Shown: positions 8,465 through 17,378, counted from the stretch's first letter. The stretch is DNA of 64,000 bases from Amycolatopsis vancoresmycina (GCF_000716785.1 NZ_JNYY01000007.1:124001-188000), one strand, 5' to 3'. Notes: generated by a model not told the origin, from the letters alone. Translations and numbers: made by a program.

Positions 8465-8815
8465 TCAGCCCACGTAGTCGGCGAGCGGCCGCACCACGAT
8501 CGACCCGCCGTCCTGCGACCCCGGGCAGCGCGCCGCCCAGTCGAGGGCGACGTCCAGGTCCGGCACGTCGACGACGAAGTACCCGCCGAGCACCTCGCGG
8601 GTTTCGGCGAACGGGCCGTCGGTGACGACGCGCTCGCCGCGGTCGTCGACCCGGACCGTGGTGGCCGTGGTGAAGTCGGCGAGCGGGCTCCCGTAGCAGT
8701 AGACGCCCGCCTCCTGGATCTCCTTGTAGAACAGCTGCCAGCCCTCGGGCGTGCAGCCGCCGACGGCCTCGCCCTCGGCGTTCAGACTGGCGTTGATCAG
8801 CATCAGGTACTTCAC
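8465..8815 (-). CDS. YCII/DGPF-domain protein
   Basis: This 116-residue ferredoxin-like alpha/beta-barrel protein of the YCII superfamily carries the signature VTDGPFAETREVLGGYFVVD. The molecular role of DGPF proteins is unknown; genetically they accompany ECF42 sigma factors, and this gene lies 5 bp upstream of one in the same operon. The GTG start has a GGAGG ribosome binding site. A second DGPF gene lies 2.3 kb away. Confidence 0.9.
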   Translation of the reverse strand: MKYLMLINASLNAEGEAVGGCTPEGWQLFYKEIQEAGVYCYGSPLADFTTATTVRVDDRGERVVTDGPFAETREVLGGYFVVDVPDLDVALDWAARCPGSQDGGSIVVRPLADYVG

Positions 8816-8900
8816 GGGATCCTCCAGTGGCTCGGTTGCCGTACGCCACCACTACGAACGGCGGCCGGCCCCTTGGACACACCTTCGCAGAAATACTTCC

Positions 8901-9842
8901 TCAGGCCCGGAAACCGCGGTCCTGCAGCCGCTTGATCCGGTCGACGTGCGCCGGGTGCCCGGCCAGCAGCCGCGCCCACATCCGCCGCTCGTCGCCGCCG
9001 CCCGCCCGGATCCACTCCCGGAACAGCGTGATCAGCTCCGGTCCGTAGCCCAGCCGCGCCGCGACCAGGTCGGCGCGGTATTCGCCGAGCCGTTTCGACC
9101 AGGCGAGCACCGGGCCGAGCAGCGGCGCCAGCAGCAGCCACGGGTCGAGGAACGCGAGCGCGGTGAGGATGCCCAGCGTCAGCAGCACGGTGACGAGAAC
9201 GGCCACCGACCGCCCGAAAGCCGCGAACGCGCGCCCGGCGTACGGCACGGCCAGTGCGAGCAGCCGGACCAGGCGCGTCAGGAGCCGGGCCGGCAGCTCC
9301 AGCCACCAGACGTACAGCGAGAGCCGGGAGTGCCCGGCCAGGTGGTGGCCGAGCTCGTGCGCGAGGATCGCCTCCAGGCTCGGCGGCGGCAGCTCCAGCG
9401 CGGTCCGCGTGACGGCGACGGTCCGGCCGCCGGCGGCGAAGGCGTTGAGCTCGCGCGACCGGTCGACCCACAGCCGGTAGCGGTCCCCGTCGACCCCGGC
9501 GGCGACGCAGACGGCCTGCCAGCCCGGGGTGAGCCGCGCGAGCTCCCGGGTCGTCGGGCGCCGCATGCCGAAGGTCAGCGGCAGCAGGAAGTGTTCGAAG
9601 GCGGGCACGAAGGTGATCCCGCCGGCGAGGGCCCAGCCGAGCGGCAGCACCCAGAAGTACCCGGGCCAGGCGAGGTTCCCGGCGAGCCCGAGCACGAGCA
9701 GGCTGCTGGCGGCGACGGGCACCGCGAGCAGGACGGCGAGCACGGCGGCCAGGTCGGGCCAGGACCGGTGTGCACCGCTCAACTCCGCACTCCCCCCGCG
9801 CCGGCCGCCGCAACCACCTTGGCCGCACCGCCCGGGAAGCAC
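8901..9842 (-). CDS. M48-family membrane metalloprotease
   Basis: This is a protein of up to 313 residues with the zinc-binding motif AHELGHHLAGH (H162, E163, H166) between membrane segments at about 31-55, 62-90 and 185-240, as in HtpX/M48 proteases that degrade misfolded membrane proteins. A downstream EYRAD supplies the third zinc ligand. The GTG at 9842 is the most upstream possibility, and the true start may be closer to the first membrane helix. It faces the same way as, and lies 27 bp downstream of, the NmrA gene. Confidence 0.85.
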   Translation of the reverse strand: MLPGRCGQGGCGGRRGGSAELSGAHRSWPDLAAVLAVLLAVPVAASSLLVLGLAGNLAWPGYFWVLPLGWALAGGITFVPAFEHFLLPLTFGMRRPTTRELARLTPGWQAVCVAAGVDGDRYRLWVDRSRELNAFAAGGRTVAVTRTALELPPPSLEAILAHELGHHLAGHSRLSLYVWWLELPARLLTRLVRLLALAVPYAGRAFAAFGRSVAVLVTVLLTLGILTALAFLDPWLLLAPLLGPVLAWSKRLGEYRADLVAARLGYGPELITLFREWIRAGGGDERRMWARLLAGHPAHVDRIKRLQDRGFRA

Positions 9843-9869
9843 AACGGCCGTCCAGGGGACGGCGGCGGC

Positions 9870-10685
9870 TCAGCGGAAGGCGTCCGCGTGCGCCTCGGCC
9901 CACTCCGCGAACGTCCGCGCCGGCCGCCCGGTCACGTCGGGCACCGTCGGGAACACCGTCGCCTCGTCCAGCGTCCCGTCGACGTAGAAGCTCCAGAACG
10001 CCTCGACGTACTCCTGCGGCATGCTCGCCTCGAGCTCCGCGCGCGTCTCGGCGTCCGGCAGCTCCACGCAACGCAGGTCGCGGCCGAGCACCGAGGCCAG
10101 CACGGCGACCTGCTCCGCCGGCCGCAGCGCCACCGGCCCGGTCAGCTCGTGGACGAGCCCCTCGTGGCCGCCGGCCAGCGCGAGCGCCGCCACCGCCGCG
10201 ATGTCCGCCGGGTCGATGCACGCCGCCGCGACCCGCGGGAACTGGACGCGGACGGTGTCACCCGCGCGCAGCTGCGGCAGCCAGCGCAGGGCGTTCGCCA
10301 TGAAGGCACGCGGCCGCAGGAACGTCCAGTCCAGGCCCGATTCCCGCACCGCCCGCTCGGACAGCGTCATGTAGCGGGAGACGGCGTTGCCCATGTCCGC
10401 GAGCGCCGCCGAGCCGCCGGACAGCAGCACGATCCGCCGCACGCCGGCGTCCCGCAGCATGCCGGACATGTCCTCGTAGCCGGACAGCAGGAAGACGCCT
10501 TCGACGCCCTTCAGCGCGTCCGCCAGGCTGCCGGGCGAGTTGAGGTCGCCGACCGCGGCCTCCACCCCGTCCGGCAGCCGCACATCCGGCCGGCGCACCA
10601 GCGCCCGGACCGGGGCACCCGCCGCCGCGAGTGCCGAAACCACTTCCGCGCCGACATTGCCGGTGGCGCCGGTGACCAGGAACAT
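9870..10685 (-). CDS. NmrA-type NAD(P)-binding protein
   Basis: This 271-residue protein has an N-terminal Rossmann motif (VTGATGNVGAEVV) followed by the atypical extended-SDR layout of NmrA/quinone oxidoreductase-2 proteins (RALVRRPD, VEGVFLLSGYED, IVLLSGGSA, WTFLRPRAFMAN). The catalytic YxxxK of classical SDRs is not seen, so it may be a redox sensor or a quinone or flavin reductase. It lies downstream of, and in the same direction as, the second DGPF gene, 49 bp from it. Confidence 0.85.
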   Translation of the reverse strand: MFLVTGATGNVGAEVVSALAAAGAPVRALVRRPDVRLPDGVEAAVGDLNSPGSLADALKGVEGVFLLSGYEDMSGMLRDAGVRRIVLLSGGSAALADMGNAVSRYMTLSERAVRESGLDWTFLRPRAFMANALRWLPQLRAGDTVRVQFPRVAAACIDPADIAAVAALALAGGHEGLVHELTGPVALRPAEQVAVLASVLGRDLRCVELPDAETRAELEASMPQEYVEAFWSFYVDGTLDEATVFPTVPDVTGRPARTFAEWAEAHADAFR

Positions 10686-10734
10686 CGTTCGACCCCCAGA
10701 ACGGTTTCCGCCAGCCTAGCGCCACCGGACGTCG

Positions 10735-11106
10735 TCAGTCCTGCGTCGGCAGTTCGTCGAACTCGACGACCTGGCGGACCTCCACCTCGATGTCCTGGTC
10801 GAACAGCTCGGCGTACCGCTTGGCGAACTCGACGGCCTCCGCCCGGTCCGCCGCGTTGATCAGCGCGAACCCGCCGATGACCTCCTTGGCCTCGGCGAAC
10901 GGCCCGTCGGTCACCCGGATCGCGGCGCCGCGCGGCTTGCGGACCAGCGCGCCCTTCTCCGTCGGGTGGACGCCCTCCGCGGTGATCAGGATGCCCTTCT
11001 CCACCGACTCCTGGATGAACCCGCCCATCGTCGCGATGAACTCCTGGCTGGGGTTCCACGACTTGGGGTCGTGCTCGTCGACCCGGTGCATCATGAGAAA
11101 CCGCAT
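10735..11106 (-). CDS. YCII/DGPF-domain protein (second copy)
   Basis: This 123-residue member has the signature VTDGPFAEAKEVIGGFALI. It shares the family core with the protein at 8465-8815 but is clearly divergent, with no sigma factor gene adjacent. The ATG at 11106 is preceded by AAGGAG, which rules out the much longer upstream extension of the frame. The function is unknown. The arrangement suggests an expanded DGPF/ECF42 set, with this copy lying next to NmrA. Confidence 0.88.
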   Translation of the reverse strand: MRFLMMHRVDEHDPKSWNPSQEFIATMGGFIQESVEKGILITAEGVHPTEKGALVRKPRGAAIRVTDGPFAEAKEVIGGFALINAADRAEAVEFAKRYAELFDQDIEVEVRQVVEFDELPTQD

Positions 11107-11177
11107 GGTGTGCTCCTTGTGCGCTTCGGCCGGGGTCCGGTGCGTTCCCGGACGCGGTGACCGGCCTTCACCCCCGC

Positions 11178-11204
11178 GTCGAACGCGCCGGCCGGCCGTT
11201 CGAC
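11178..11204. repeat. Inverted repeat in divergent intergenic region
   Basis: GTCGAACG and CGTTCGAC are exact reverse complements, separated by 11 GC-rich bases, in the 163-bp region between the DGPF gene (minus) and the BNR gene (plus). The position is right for an operator affecting one or both genes, and no cognate regulator gene is adjacent. Confidence 0.4.
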
Positions 11205-11269
11205 ATTTCCCCGGGACGATTTTTGCGGCAGAGTACCTGTGACCTGCATCACCACGCCGGAGGTGTCCG

Positions 11270-12352
11270 ATGTCCGTCCTGCTCGCGATCGGCACGCGCA
11301 AGGGTCTGTGGCTGGCGACCAGCACGGACGACCGGACGACGTGGGAGGTGACCGGCCCGCACCACCCCATGACGGAGGTGTACGCGGTCGGCATCGACAC
11401 GCGCCGCGCCACCCCGCGGCTGCTGGCCGGGGTCACCAGCGAGCACTTCGGGCCGAGCGTCGCCACCAGCGACGACCTGGGCGCGACCTGGACCGAACCC
11501 GACCACGCGCCGATCGCCTTCCCGCCGGACACCGGCGAGTCGCTCGCGCGGGCGTGGCAGCTGGTGCCGGGCCCGGCGAGCGAGCCGGACGTCGTCTACG
11601 CCGGCACCGAGCCGTCCGCGCTGTTCCGCTCCACCGACGGCGGCCGCACCTACGAGCTGGTCCGCGGCCTGTGGGACCACCCGCACCGCGAACACTGGAC
11701 GCCCGGGGGTGGCGGCAAGGCCATCCACACCGTGCTGCCGCACCCCACCGACCCCGCCCGCGTCACCGTGGCCATGTCCACCGGCGGCGTCTACCGCACC
11801 GGCGACGGCGGCGAGTCCTGGGAAGCGAGCAACACGGGCATCAAGGCGGTCCACGTGCCGGATCCCTACCCCGAATACGGCCAGTGCGTGCACAAGGTCG
11901 CGCGGCACCCGGCCGAGCCGGACCGCCTGTTCGCCCAGGTCCACCACGGCGTCTACCGCAGCGACGACGCCGGCGCGAGCTGGCAGTCCATCGCCGAGGG
12001 GCTGCCCAGCGACTTCGGCTTCCCGATGGTCGTGCACCCGCACCGGCCCGAGGTGATCTACACGTTCCCGCTGGTCGCCGACGCCCTGCGGTTCCCGCCG
12101 GACGGCCACTGCCGGGTCTACCGCAGCGAGGACGCCGGCAAGTCGTGGGAGGCGCTGGGGCCGGGCCTGCCGGACTCCTACTGGGCCGGCGTAATGCGGG
12201 ACGCGATGTGCACCGACGACGCCGACCCGGCCGGGGTGTACTTCGGCTCGCGGACCGGCGACGTCTACGCCAGCCGCGACGACGGCGACAGCTGGCAGCT
12301 CGTCGCGGCGCACCTGCCCGACGTGCTCAGCGTCCGCGCGGCGAGGGTGTGA
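11270..12352 (+). CDS. BNR/Asp-box repeat beta-propeller protein
   Basis: This 360-residue protein has several Asp-box repeats of the form S-x-D-G-G-x-T/S-W (ATSDDLGATW, RSTDGGRTY, RTGDGGESW, RSDDAGASW, RSEDAGKSW, ASRDDGDSW), which build a sialidase- or Vps10-like propeller. It has no signal peptide, so it is probably cytosolic, and no sialidase catalytic residues are apparent. The ATG has a GGAGGT ribosome binding site. It is followed after 3 nt by a MoaD-like gene, a coupled pair; the biochemical role is unknown. Confidence 0.88.
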   Translation: MSVLLAIGTRKGLWLATSTDDRTTWEVTGPHHPMTEVYAVGIDTRRATPRLLAGVTSEHFGPSVATSDDLGATWTEPDHAPIAFPPDTGESLARAWQLVPGPASEPDVVYAGTEPSALFRSTDGGRTYELVRGLWDHPHREHWTPGGGGKAIHTVLPHPTDPARVTVAMSTGGVYRTGDGGESWEASNTGIKAVHVPDPYPEYGQCVHKVARHPAEPDRLFAQVHHGVYRSDDAGASWQSIAEGLPSDFGFPMVVHPHRPEVIYTFPLVADALRFPPDGHCRVYRSEDAGKSWEALGPGLPDSYWAGVMRDAMCTDDADPAGVYFGSRTGDVYASRDDGDSWQLVAAHLPDVLSVRAARV

Positions 12353-12355
12353 CCC

Positions 12356-12640
12356 GTGCGGATCACCGTGCTGCTGCCCGGCACGCTGCGGGAGAAGGCC
12401 GGCGGCGAGTCGCGGCTGGCCGTCGAGGTCGCCGAACCGGCCACGCTGGGCGCTCTCCTCGACGTGCTCGCCGAGCGGTACCCGGCGCTGGAACGGCGGC
12501 TGCGCGACGAGCAGGCCGGGCTGCGCCGGTACGTCAACTTCTACGTCGACGGCGAGGAGTGCCGCCACCGCGGCGGCCCCGGGACGGCGTTGCGCGAGGA
12601 CGCCGAGGTGCAGATCATCCCGTCGGTCGCGGGAGGCTGA
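12356..12640 (+). CDS. MoaD/ThiS-family ubiquitin-like protein
   Basis: This 94-residue beta-grasp protein (MRITVLLPGTLREKAGG...) ends in GG, the feature needed for C-terminal adenylation and thiocarboxylation by MoeB/ThiF enzymes. MoaD donates sulfur to molybdopterin; other members serve thiamine, cysteine or tungsten cofactor synthesis. No E1-like activating enzyme or MoaE gene is in the window. It starts 3 nt after the BNR gene and overlaps the convergent MFS gene by 26 bp. Confidence 0.85.
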   Translation: MRITVLLPGTLREKAGGESRLAVEVAEPATLGALLDVLAERYPALERRLRDEQAGLRRYVNFYVDGEECRHRGGPGTALREDAEVQIIPSVAGG

Positions 12641-14003
12641 GCTCGTCGAACAGCCCCGCCGCGTGCCGGGCCGTCGCGGCCGCCCGGCGCCCGGTGCCGA
12701 GCAGCGCCAGCGCGAGCAGGCCGGCGCCGAGCGCGGCGACCAGCCACCACACACCGTGCGCCGAGCCGGCCAGCGCAACGCCCAGGGTGGTGCCGGTCTG
12801 CCGCCCGGACGACGCGAGCGAGGCCGCGACCCCGGCCATCGACCCCGGCATCCCGGACACCGCGGTGTTCGTGATCGGCGGGTTGACCGTGCCGAGGAAG
12901 ACGCCGAACAGCAGGAAGGTGGCGAGCACCACGGGCAGCGGCGTCGCCGGGCCGAGCCACGCCGCCGCGGCACCGCCCGCCGCCAGCGCTGCCCCGGCGA
13001 CGACCAGCGGCCACCGCGGGCCCCGCGTGCCGACCAGCCGTCCGGTCCGCGGGGACAGGACCAGGACGAGCACCCCGACGGGCAGCAGGCACAGCCCCGC
13101 CTGCAGGGCGGTCAGGCCGCGCACCTCCTGCAGGTACTGGGTGGCGACGAACAGGAAGATCCCGAACCCGCACAGGGCCAGCACCGCCATCACGATCGCC
13201 GAACTGAACGCGATGCTGCGGAACAGCCGCAGTTCGAGCAGCGGGTCGGTGCGGCGCGGTTCGTAGCGCAGGAGGCCCAGCACGCCGACTGTGGCGAGGG
13301 CGAACAGGCCGAGGATCCACGGCGACGTCCAGCCCAGCGAGCGCGCTTCGATCAGCCCGAACACCAGGCTGCCGAGCACCAGCAGCACGAGGGCCTGCCC
13401 CACCGGGTCGAAGCGGCGGGCCCGCGGTGCCCGCGACTCGGGCACGAACACCGCGGTGGCGACGAGCGCGGCGGCGATGATCGGGACGTTGACCCAGAAG
13501 ACGGCGCGCCACCCGAAGCCGTCGACGAGCGCACCGCCGAGGATCGGCCCGAGCGCGAGCGCCAGGCCGGACATCGAGCCGAACACGCCGATCGCGCGGG
13601 CCCGCTCGGCCGGAGCCGGGAAGGTGGTGGCGACGATGGCCATCGCGACGGGGTTGAGCATGATGCCGCCGGCGGCCTGCAGCGCGCGGGCCGCGATCAG
13701 CCAGCCGATGCCCGGCGCGAGGCTGCACAACAGCGACCCGGCGCCGAAGACGGCGAGCCCGCACTGGAAGACGCGCTTGCGGCCGAACCGGTCGGCGGCC
13801 GACCCGGCGAGCACGAGGAACGCGGCCAGCACGAGCGTGTAGGCGTCCACGGTCCACTGCAGGCCGGAGACGGAGGCGCCCAGGTCACGGCGGATCGCGG
13901 GCAGCGCGACGGTGACGATGGAGATGTCCATCACCACGACGACGATGCTGGCGCAGCAGATCGCGAGCACGAGACCCGGACGGGTTGCGGTCGGAACGTT
14001 CAT
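12615..14003 (-). CDS. MFS drug-efflux transporter (DHA2-like)
   Basis: This is a 462-residue transporter with about 14 hydrophobic segments. Motif A in loop 2-3 (AGSAADRFGRKRVF), motif C in helix 5 (GLALALGPILGGALVDGFGWR) and an acidic residue in helix 1 (VVVVMDISIVTVALPAI) identify a proton-coupled multidrug exporter. The ATG at 14003 is 7 nt after TAGCGT on the minus strand. It is divergent from a MerR regulator with which it shares a dyad, so MerR-controlled efflux is the likely arrangement. Confidence 0.92.
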   Translation of the reverse strand: MNVPTATRPGLVLAICCASIVVVVMDISIVTVALPAIRRDLGASVSGLQWTVDAYTLVLAAFLVLAGSAADRFGRKRVFQCGLAVFGAGSLLCSLAPGIGWLIAARALQAAGGIMLNPVAMAIVATTFPAPAERARAIGVFGSMSGLALALGPILGGALVDGFGWRAVFWVNVPIIAAALVATAVFVPESRAPRARRFDPVGQALVLLVLGSLVFGLIEARSLGWTSPWILGLFALATVGVLGLLRYEPRRTDPLLELRLFRSIAFSSAIVMAVLALCGFGIFLFVATQYLQEVRGLTALQAGLCLLPVGVLVLVLSPRTGRLVGTRGPRWPLVVAGAALAAGGAAAAWLGPATPLPVVLATFLLFGVFLGTVNPPITNTAVSGMPGSMAGVAASLASSGRQTGTTLGVALAGSAHGVWWLVAALGAGLLALALLGTGRRAAATARHAAGLFDELSLPRPTG

Positions 14004-14010
14004 GCCGTCG

Positions 14011-14029
14011 ACGCTAGGATTTAGAGCGT
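14011..14029. promoter_or_regulatory. MerR-type dyad with overlapping divergent -10 boxes
   Basis: ACGCT (14011-14015) and AGCGT (14025-14029) form a 19-bp dyad. Within it TAGGAT (14015-14020) lies 7 nt before the GTG of the MerR gene, and the minus-strand TAGCGT (complement 14011-14016) lies 7 nt before the ATG of the MFS gene, so the two -10 boxes share bases. A MerR protein bound here would touch both promoters. Confidence 0.55.
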
Positions 14030-14456
14030 GCTCGAAGTCAAGCCGATCCCGGCTGAGGGCCTGACCATCGCGGACGCGGCCCGCCGCACCGGCGTCAGCG
14101 CGCACACGCTGCGCTACTACGAACGCGCGGGCCTGGTGGTGACGCAGGTCGACCGCACGAGCGGCGGCCGCCGCCGCTACCGGAAGCTCGACCTGGACTG
14201 GATCAAGATCTGCACCAAGCTGCGGGCCACCGGCATGCCGATCAAGACGATCCGCCGGTACGCGGACCTGGTCGCCGCCGGCCGCGGCAACGAGCCGGAA
14301 CGGCTGGCCCTGCTGGAGGAGCACCGCGCCGACGTGCTGGCCCGGCTGGCGGAGCTGCAGGAGAACCTGGCCCTGATCGACCGCAAGATCGGCGTGTACC
14401 GCGGCCGGCTCGCTGCGGGCGACGCGGACGGCCTGTGGGCGCCGACGCCGCGCTGA
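14028..14456 (+). CDS. MerR-family regulator
   Basis: This 142-residue protein has the N-terminal winged helix-turn-helix (LTIADAARRTGVSAHTLRYYERAGLV), a coiled-coil dimer helix (LLEEHRADVLARLAELQENLALIDRKI) and a short C-terminal tail without clustered cysteines, so it is a small-molecule rather than a metal sensor. The GTG start 7 nt after TAGGAT is leaderless. Divergent orientation with the MFS exporter suggests it senses that pump's substrate. Confidence 0.9.
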   Translation: MLEVKPIPAEGLTIADAARRTGVSAHTLRYYERAGLVVTQVDRTSGGRRRYRKLDLDWIKICTKLRATGMPIKTIRRYADLVAAGRGNEPERLALLEEHRADVLARLAELQENLALIDRKIGVYRGRLAAGDADGLWAPTPR

Positions 14457-14574
14457 GGCCGGCACCGGCCGGGCAAACGCGCTGGTAACCGGCTTTCCCG
14501 GCGAGAAGCGGCCACCCGATACGATTCCGGGCGGTCCCGCCGTCGCCGGACCCACCGTTCCCGGCAGGAGACCC

Positions 14575-16212
14575 ATGACTCAGCCAGCGCTCGCCGACGC
14601 CCCCGGGCCGGACGTCACCGCGCCCATCCCGCGGGTCGCCGCAAGCCGCCCGGCGGGACGGCGGCTCGTGGTGGCGTGGTGGCTCTTCGCGGCCCTGCCG
14701 GCCGGCCTCGCGCTGCTCGCGGCGGTGCGCGCGCCGCGGATGCACGTCCTGCTCGACTACTGGCACGTGTTCGCCAAGGTCACCGACGACGCCGGGAACC
14801 TGCAGCTAGGCCAGGTCTTCACCTACCACCTGGACCAGCCGTTCGTCGTGCCGTCGCTGCTGTTCTACGCCGACGCGGCGTGGTTCGGCGGCGACAACCG
14901 CGTGCTGACCGTGCTGACGGTGGTCCTGCTCGCGGTCGCCGTGCTGGCCCTGCGCACGATGCTGCCGAAGCACCTCTCGCCGTCGACGCGCGGCGCGCTT
15001 ACCGCCGCGATGGCGTGGCTGCTGTTCACCTCCCACGCCACCGAACTGTGGGTCCAGGGCACCAACGGCATCAGCTGGGTGCCCGCGGTGACCGCGTGCA
15101 CGGTCGCCGTCGCCTGCGCCCACCGCGGACGGCCGGTGGGTGCGGCCGCCGCCGCGGTCCTGGGCTGCCTCAGCTTCGGTGCCGCGCTGCCGATCTGGTT
15201 CGTGCTCGCCTTCGTCGCCTGGCTGCGCGGGGAATCCCGGCTCCGGGTCGCGCTCCCGGCCGCGGCCGGCGTCGTCGTCCTCGGCGCGTGGTGGCTCACC
15301 AAGCCCGCCGGGACACAGTCGGGCGCGACCGCGGCCTTCGACCCCGACGGGCGCCTGTCCGTCGTCGCCGCCGCCGTGGGCGGCCTGTGGTCAGTCGACG
15401 TCGCCGTCGTCGCGGTGATCGCCGGCGGCTGCACGATCGCCCTGCTCGGCCTGCTGCTGCGCCGGACGGTCACCGACCGGCGGGCGGCCGACGCGGGCTG
15501 GGCCGGGCTGGCGGTCTACGCGTTCGCGCTGGCGGTGATGCTGGCACTGGGCCGCACGACGGCGAACGTGCCCGGCGGCAACGTCGGGCTCATCAGCCGG
15601 TACGTCCTGGTCGCGGCCCTGGCCACGATCGCGCTGACCGTGCTGTCCACTGTGCACCGTCCACAGTGGCCACACCGGTACGTCGCCGCGGCGGTCGTCA
15701 CCCTGGCGCTGGTGACGCACGCGATCGGCGGCGGCAAGGCCGACGAGGTCCGCCGCAGCTACGCGCCACTCGGCCTCGCGGCCGTCGCGCTCCGCGTCGA
15801 CGCCCCCGCCGCGCTGGACGCGCTGCACATCCAGCGCGCGGCCGGCCCCGCGGCCCGTGCGCTGCAGGCCTACCCGTTCAGCGGCGCGTTCACCCTCGGC
15901 TGCCACGGCCCCGAGCTGGGCAGCCACCTCGACCCGGGCACCGCCGAGCCGGCCCGCGCAGCCCTCGACGCGCCGGCCACCGGCCCCGGCGCCGTCCTCA
16001 CCGGCTGGGTCGCCGACCAGCCGGACTGCGTCGTCGTCACCGACGCGGCCGGCACGGTGACCGGCGGCGGCAGCGCGGGCCTGCCGCTCACGGCGGCCCA
16101 GGCCACCACCGCCCCGCCGGGCGCCACGGGCTGGCAGGCGACGTCGGGACCGGCGGACGGCCCGCTGACCGTGCTCGCCGTCCAGGGCGGCCGCCTGTAC
16201 CGGATCGGCTAG
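14575..16212 (+). CDS. Polytopic membrane protein of unknown function
   Basis: This 545-residue protein has about 10-12 hydrophobic segments between residues 25 and 390 and a soluble C-terminal part of about 140 residues. The WWLFAALPAGLALLAAVR first helix followed by an extracytoplasmic loop (LLDYWHVFAKVTDD...) resembles the general plan of GT-C glycosyltransferases or related envelope proteins, but no catalytic motif is certain. The ATG has a GGCAGGAG site, and TACGAT (14520-14525) is a candidate -10. The stop overlaps that of the convergent serine hydrolase by 4 bp. Confidence 0.75.
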   Translation: MTQPALADAPGPDVTAPIPRVAASRPAGRRLVVAWWLFAALPAGLALLAAVRAPRMHVLLDYWHVFAKVTDDAGNLQLGQVFTYHLDQPFVVPSLLFYADAAWFGGDNRVLTVLTVVLLAVAVLALRTMLPKHLSPSTRGALTAAMAWLLFTSHATELWVQGTNGISWVPAVTACTVAVACAHRGRPVGAAAAAVLGCLSFGAALPIWFVLAFVAWLRGESRLRVALPAAAGVVVLGAWWLTKPAGTQSGATAAFDPDGRLSVVAAAVGGLWSVDVAVVAVIAGGCTIALLGLLLRRTVTDRRAADAGWAGLAVYAFALAVMLALGRTTANVPGGNVGLISRYVLVAALATIALTVLSTVHRPQWPHRYVAAAVVTLALVTHAIGGGKADEVRRSYAPLGLAAVALRVDAPAALDALHIQRAAGPAARALQAYPFSGAFTLGCHGPELGSHLDPGTAEPARAALDAPATGPGAVLTGWVADQPDCVVVTDAAGTVTGGGSAGLPLTAAQATTAPPGATGWQATSGPADGPLTVLAVQGGRLYRIG

Positions 16213-17282
16213 CCCAAGCCGCCGTAGGCCGCGGCCACCATCGTCATGCCCCGGCCGTCGCCCACGATGGCGTCCAGCATCCGGTTCATCACGTAGGCGA
16301 CGGTCAGGCCGGCGTCGAAGTCGTTGAACACCAGCGAACCGCCCATGCCGCCCCAGAAGCACGTCCGGCCGCTGACGCCGTAGCCGAGGCCGTACCGCAT
16401 CTTGACGCCGAGGGCGTAGTCGAGCCCGTGGTACTGCTCTTCCAGGGCCCGCTCGCACCCCGCCCGCGACAGCAGCCCTCCCCCGCCGGAGGTGAGCACC
16501 GACTGGACGGTGGCGACCGACCGGGCGTTGCCGTAGCCGGCGCCCGAGGGGATTTCGGCCCGCCGCCAGGACTCGGCGTTCGTGTCCTCGGGCACGATCT
16601 CCGGGTTGGGCACGATCTCGAAGAGCTCGGTCGGCGGCGGCACGGTCAGCCCGCCGGGCGGGGCGATGGCGGGTGCGAACCGGTCGTCGTGCGCGGCGGG
16701 CAGCCCGATGTGGAAGTCGGCCCCCAGCGGCCCGGCCACCTCGGCGGCGAAGAACGCGCCGATGGTCTTCCCGGTGATCCGGCGGACGACCTCGCCGAGC
16801 AGGTACCCCTGCGTGAGCGCGTGGTAGCAGGCGACCTCGCCGGGCGCCCACCGCGGGGTCTGCGCGGCCAGCAGCGCGGTGACCTTGGGCGGGTCGCGCA
16901 GGTCGTCGGTGGTGATGGGCGTGTCCCAGGTCGGCAGGCCCGAGGTGTGCGAAAGCACGTGCCGGACCAGGACGTCCCCGGCGGAGAACTCCGGCCAGTA
17001 CCGGGCCACGGGCGCATCGAGGTCGAGCTCACCGCGGTCGGCGAGCACGAGCGCGCACAGGGCGATCATCGTCTTGGTGGTGGAAAAGACGTTGGTGACG
17101 GTGTCCCGTTCCCACGGGACCGTCCGGGCGGCGTCGGCGTAGCCGCCCCAGAGATCGGCCACGGGCCGGCCGTGCAGGAACACGGCCACCGAAGCACCGA
17201 CGTCGTCCTTGGTGAGGGACTCGGCCAGCGCGGTGCGCACCTCGGAGAACTGCTCGTCGCACGTTCCGTGCAGGGGAACCAT
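16209..17282 (-). CDS. Serine hydrolase, beta-lactamase/EstB class C-like
   Basis: This 357-residue protein of the beta-lactamase-related superfamily has the catalytic SxxK motif in VFSTTKTM (S67, K70), HTSGLPTWDTP, and a C-terminal FWGGMGGSLVFND segment where beta-lactamases have the KTG box. Members are mostly esterases, transesterases or D-aminopeptidases rather than true beta-lactamases. No signal peptide is visible, so it is probably cytosolic. The ATG at 17282 fits the start of the family alignment; the upstream open frame does not. Confidence 0.88.
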   Translation of the reverse strand: MVPLHGTCDEQFSEVRTALAESLTKDDVGASVAVFLHGRPVADLWGGYADAARTVPWERDTVTNVFSTTKTMIALCALVLADRGELDLDAPVARYWPEFSAGDVLVRHVLSHTSGLPTWDTPITTDDLRDPPKVTALLAAQTPRWAPGEVACYHALTQGYLLGEVVRRITGKTIGAFFAAEVAGPLGADFHIGLPAAHDDRFAPAIAPPGGLTVPPPTELFEIVPNPEIVPEDTNAESWRRAEIPSGAGYGNARSVATVQSVLTSGGGGLLSRAGCERALEEQYHGLDYALGVKMRYGLGYGVSGRTCFWGGMGGSLVFNDFDAGLTVAYVMNRMLDAIVGDGRGMTMVAAAYGGLG

Positions 17283-17378
17283 GGGGACCGACTCAACCGC
17301 GTGTGCTTCATGAACGCCATCGAATATCGGCGGCGCCGGTGCGAGGATGGGACTTCGATGCGCCTGGGAGGTGCGCCG

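Noticed and set aside
8751..10859. A 702-codon plus-strand frame over the M48 and NmrA genes
   Set aside because: Antisense shadow; both minus-strand genes have intact motifs (HELGHH, Rossmann).
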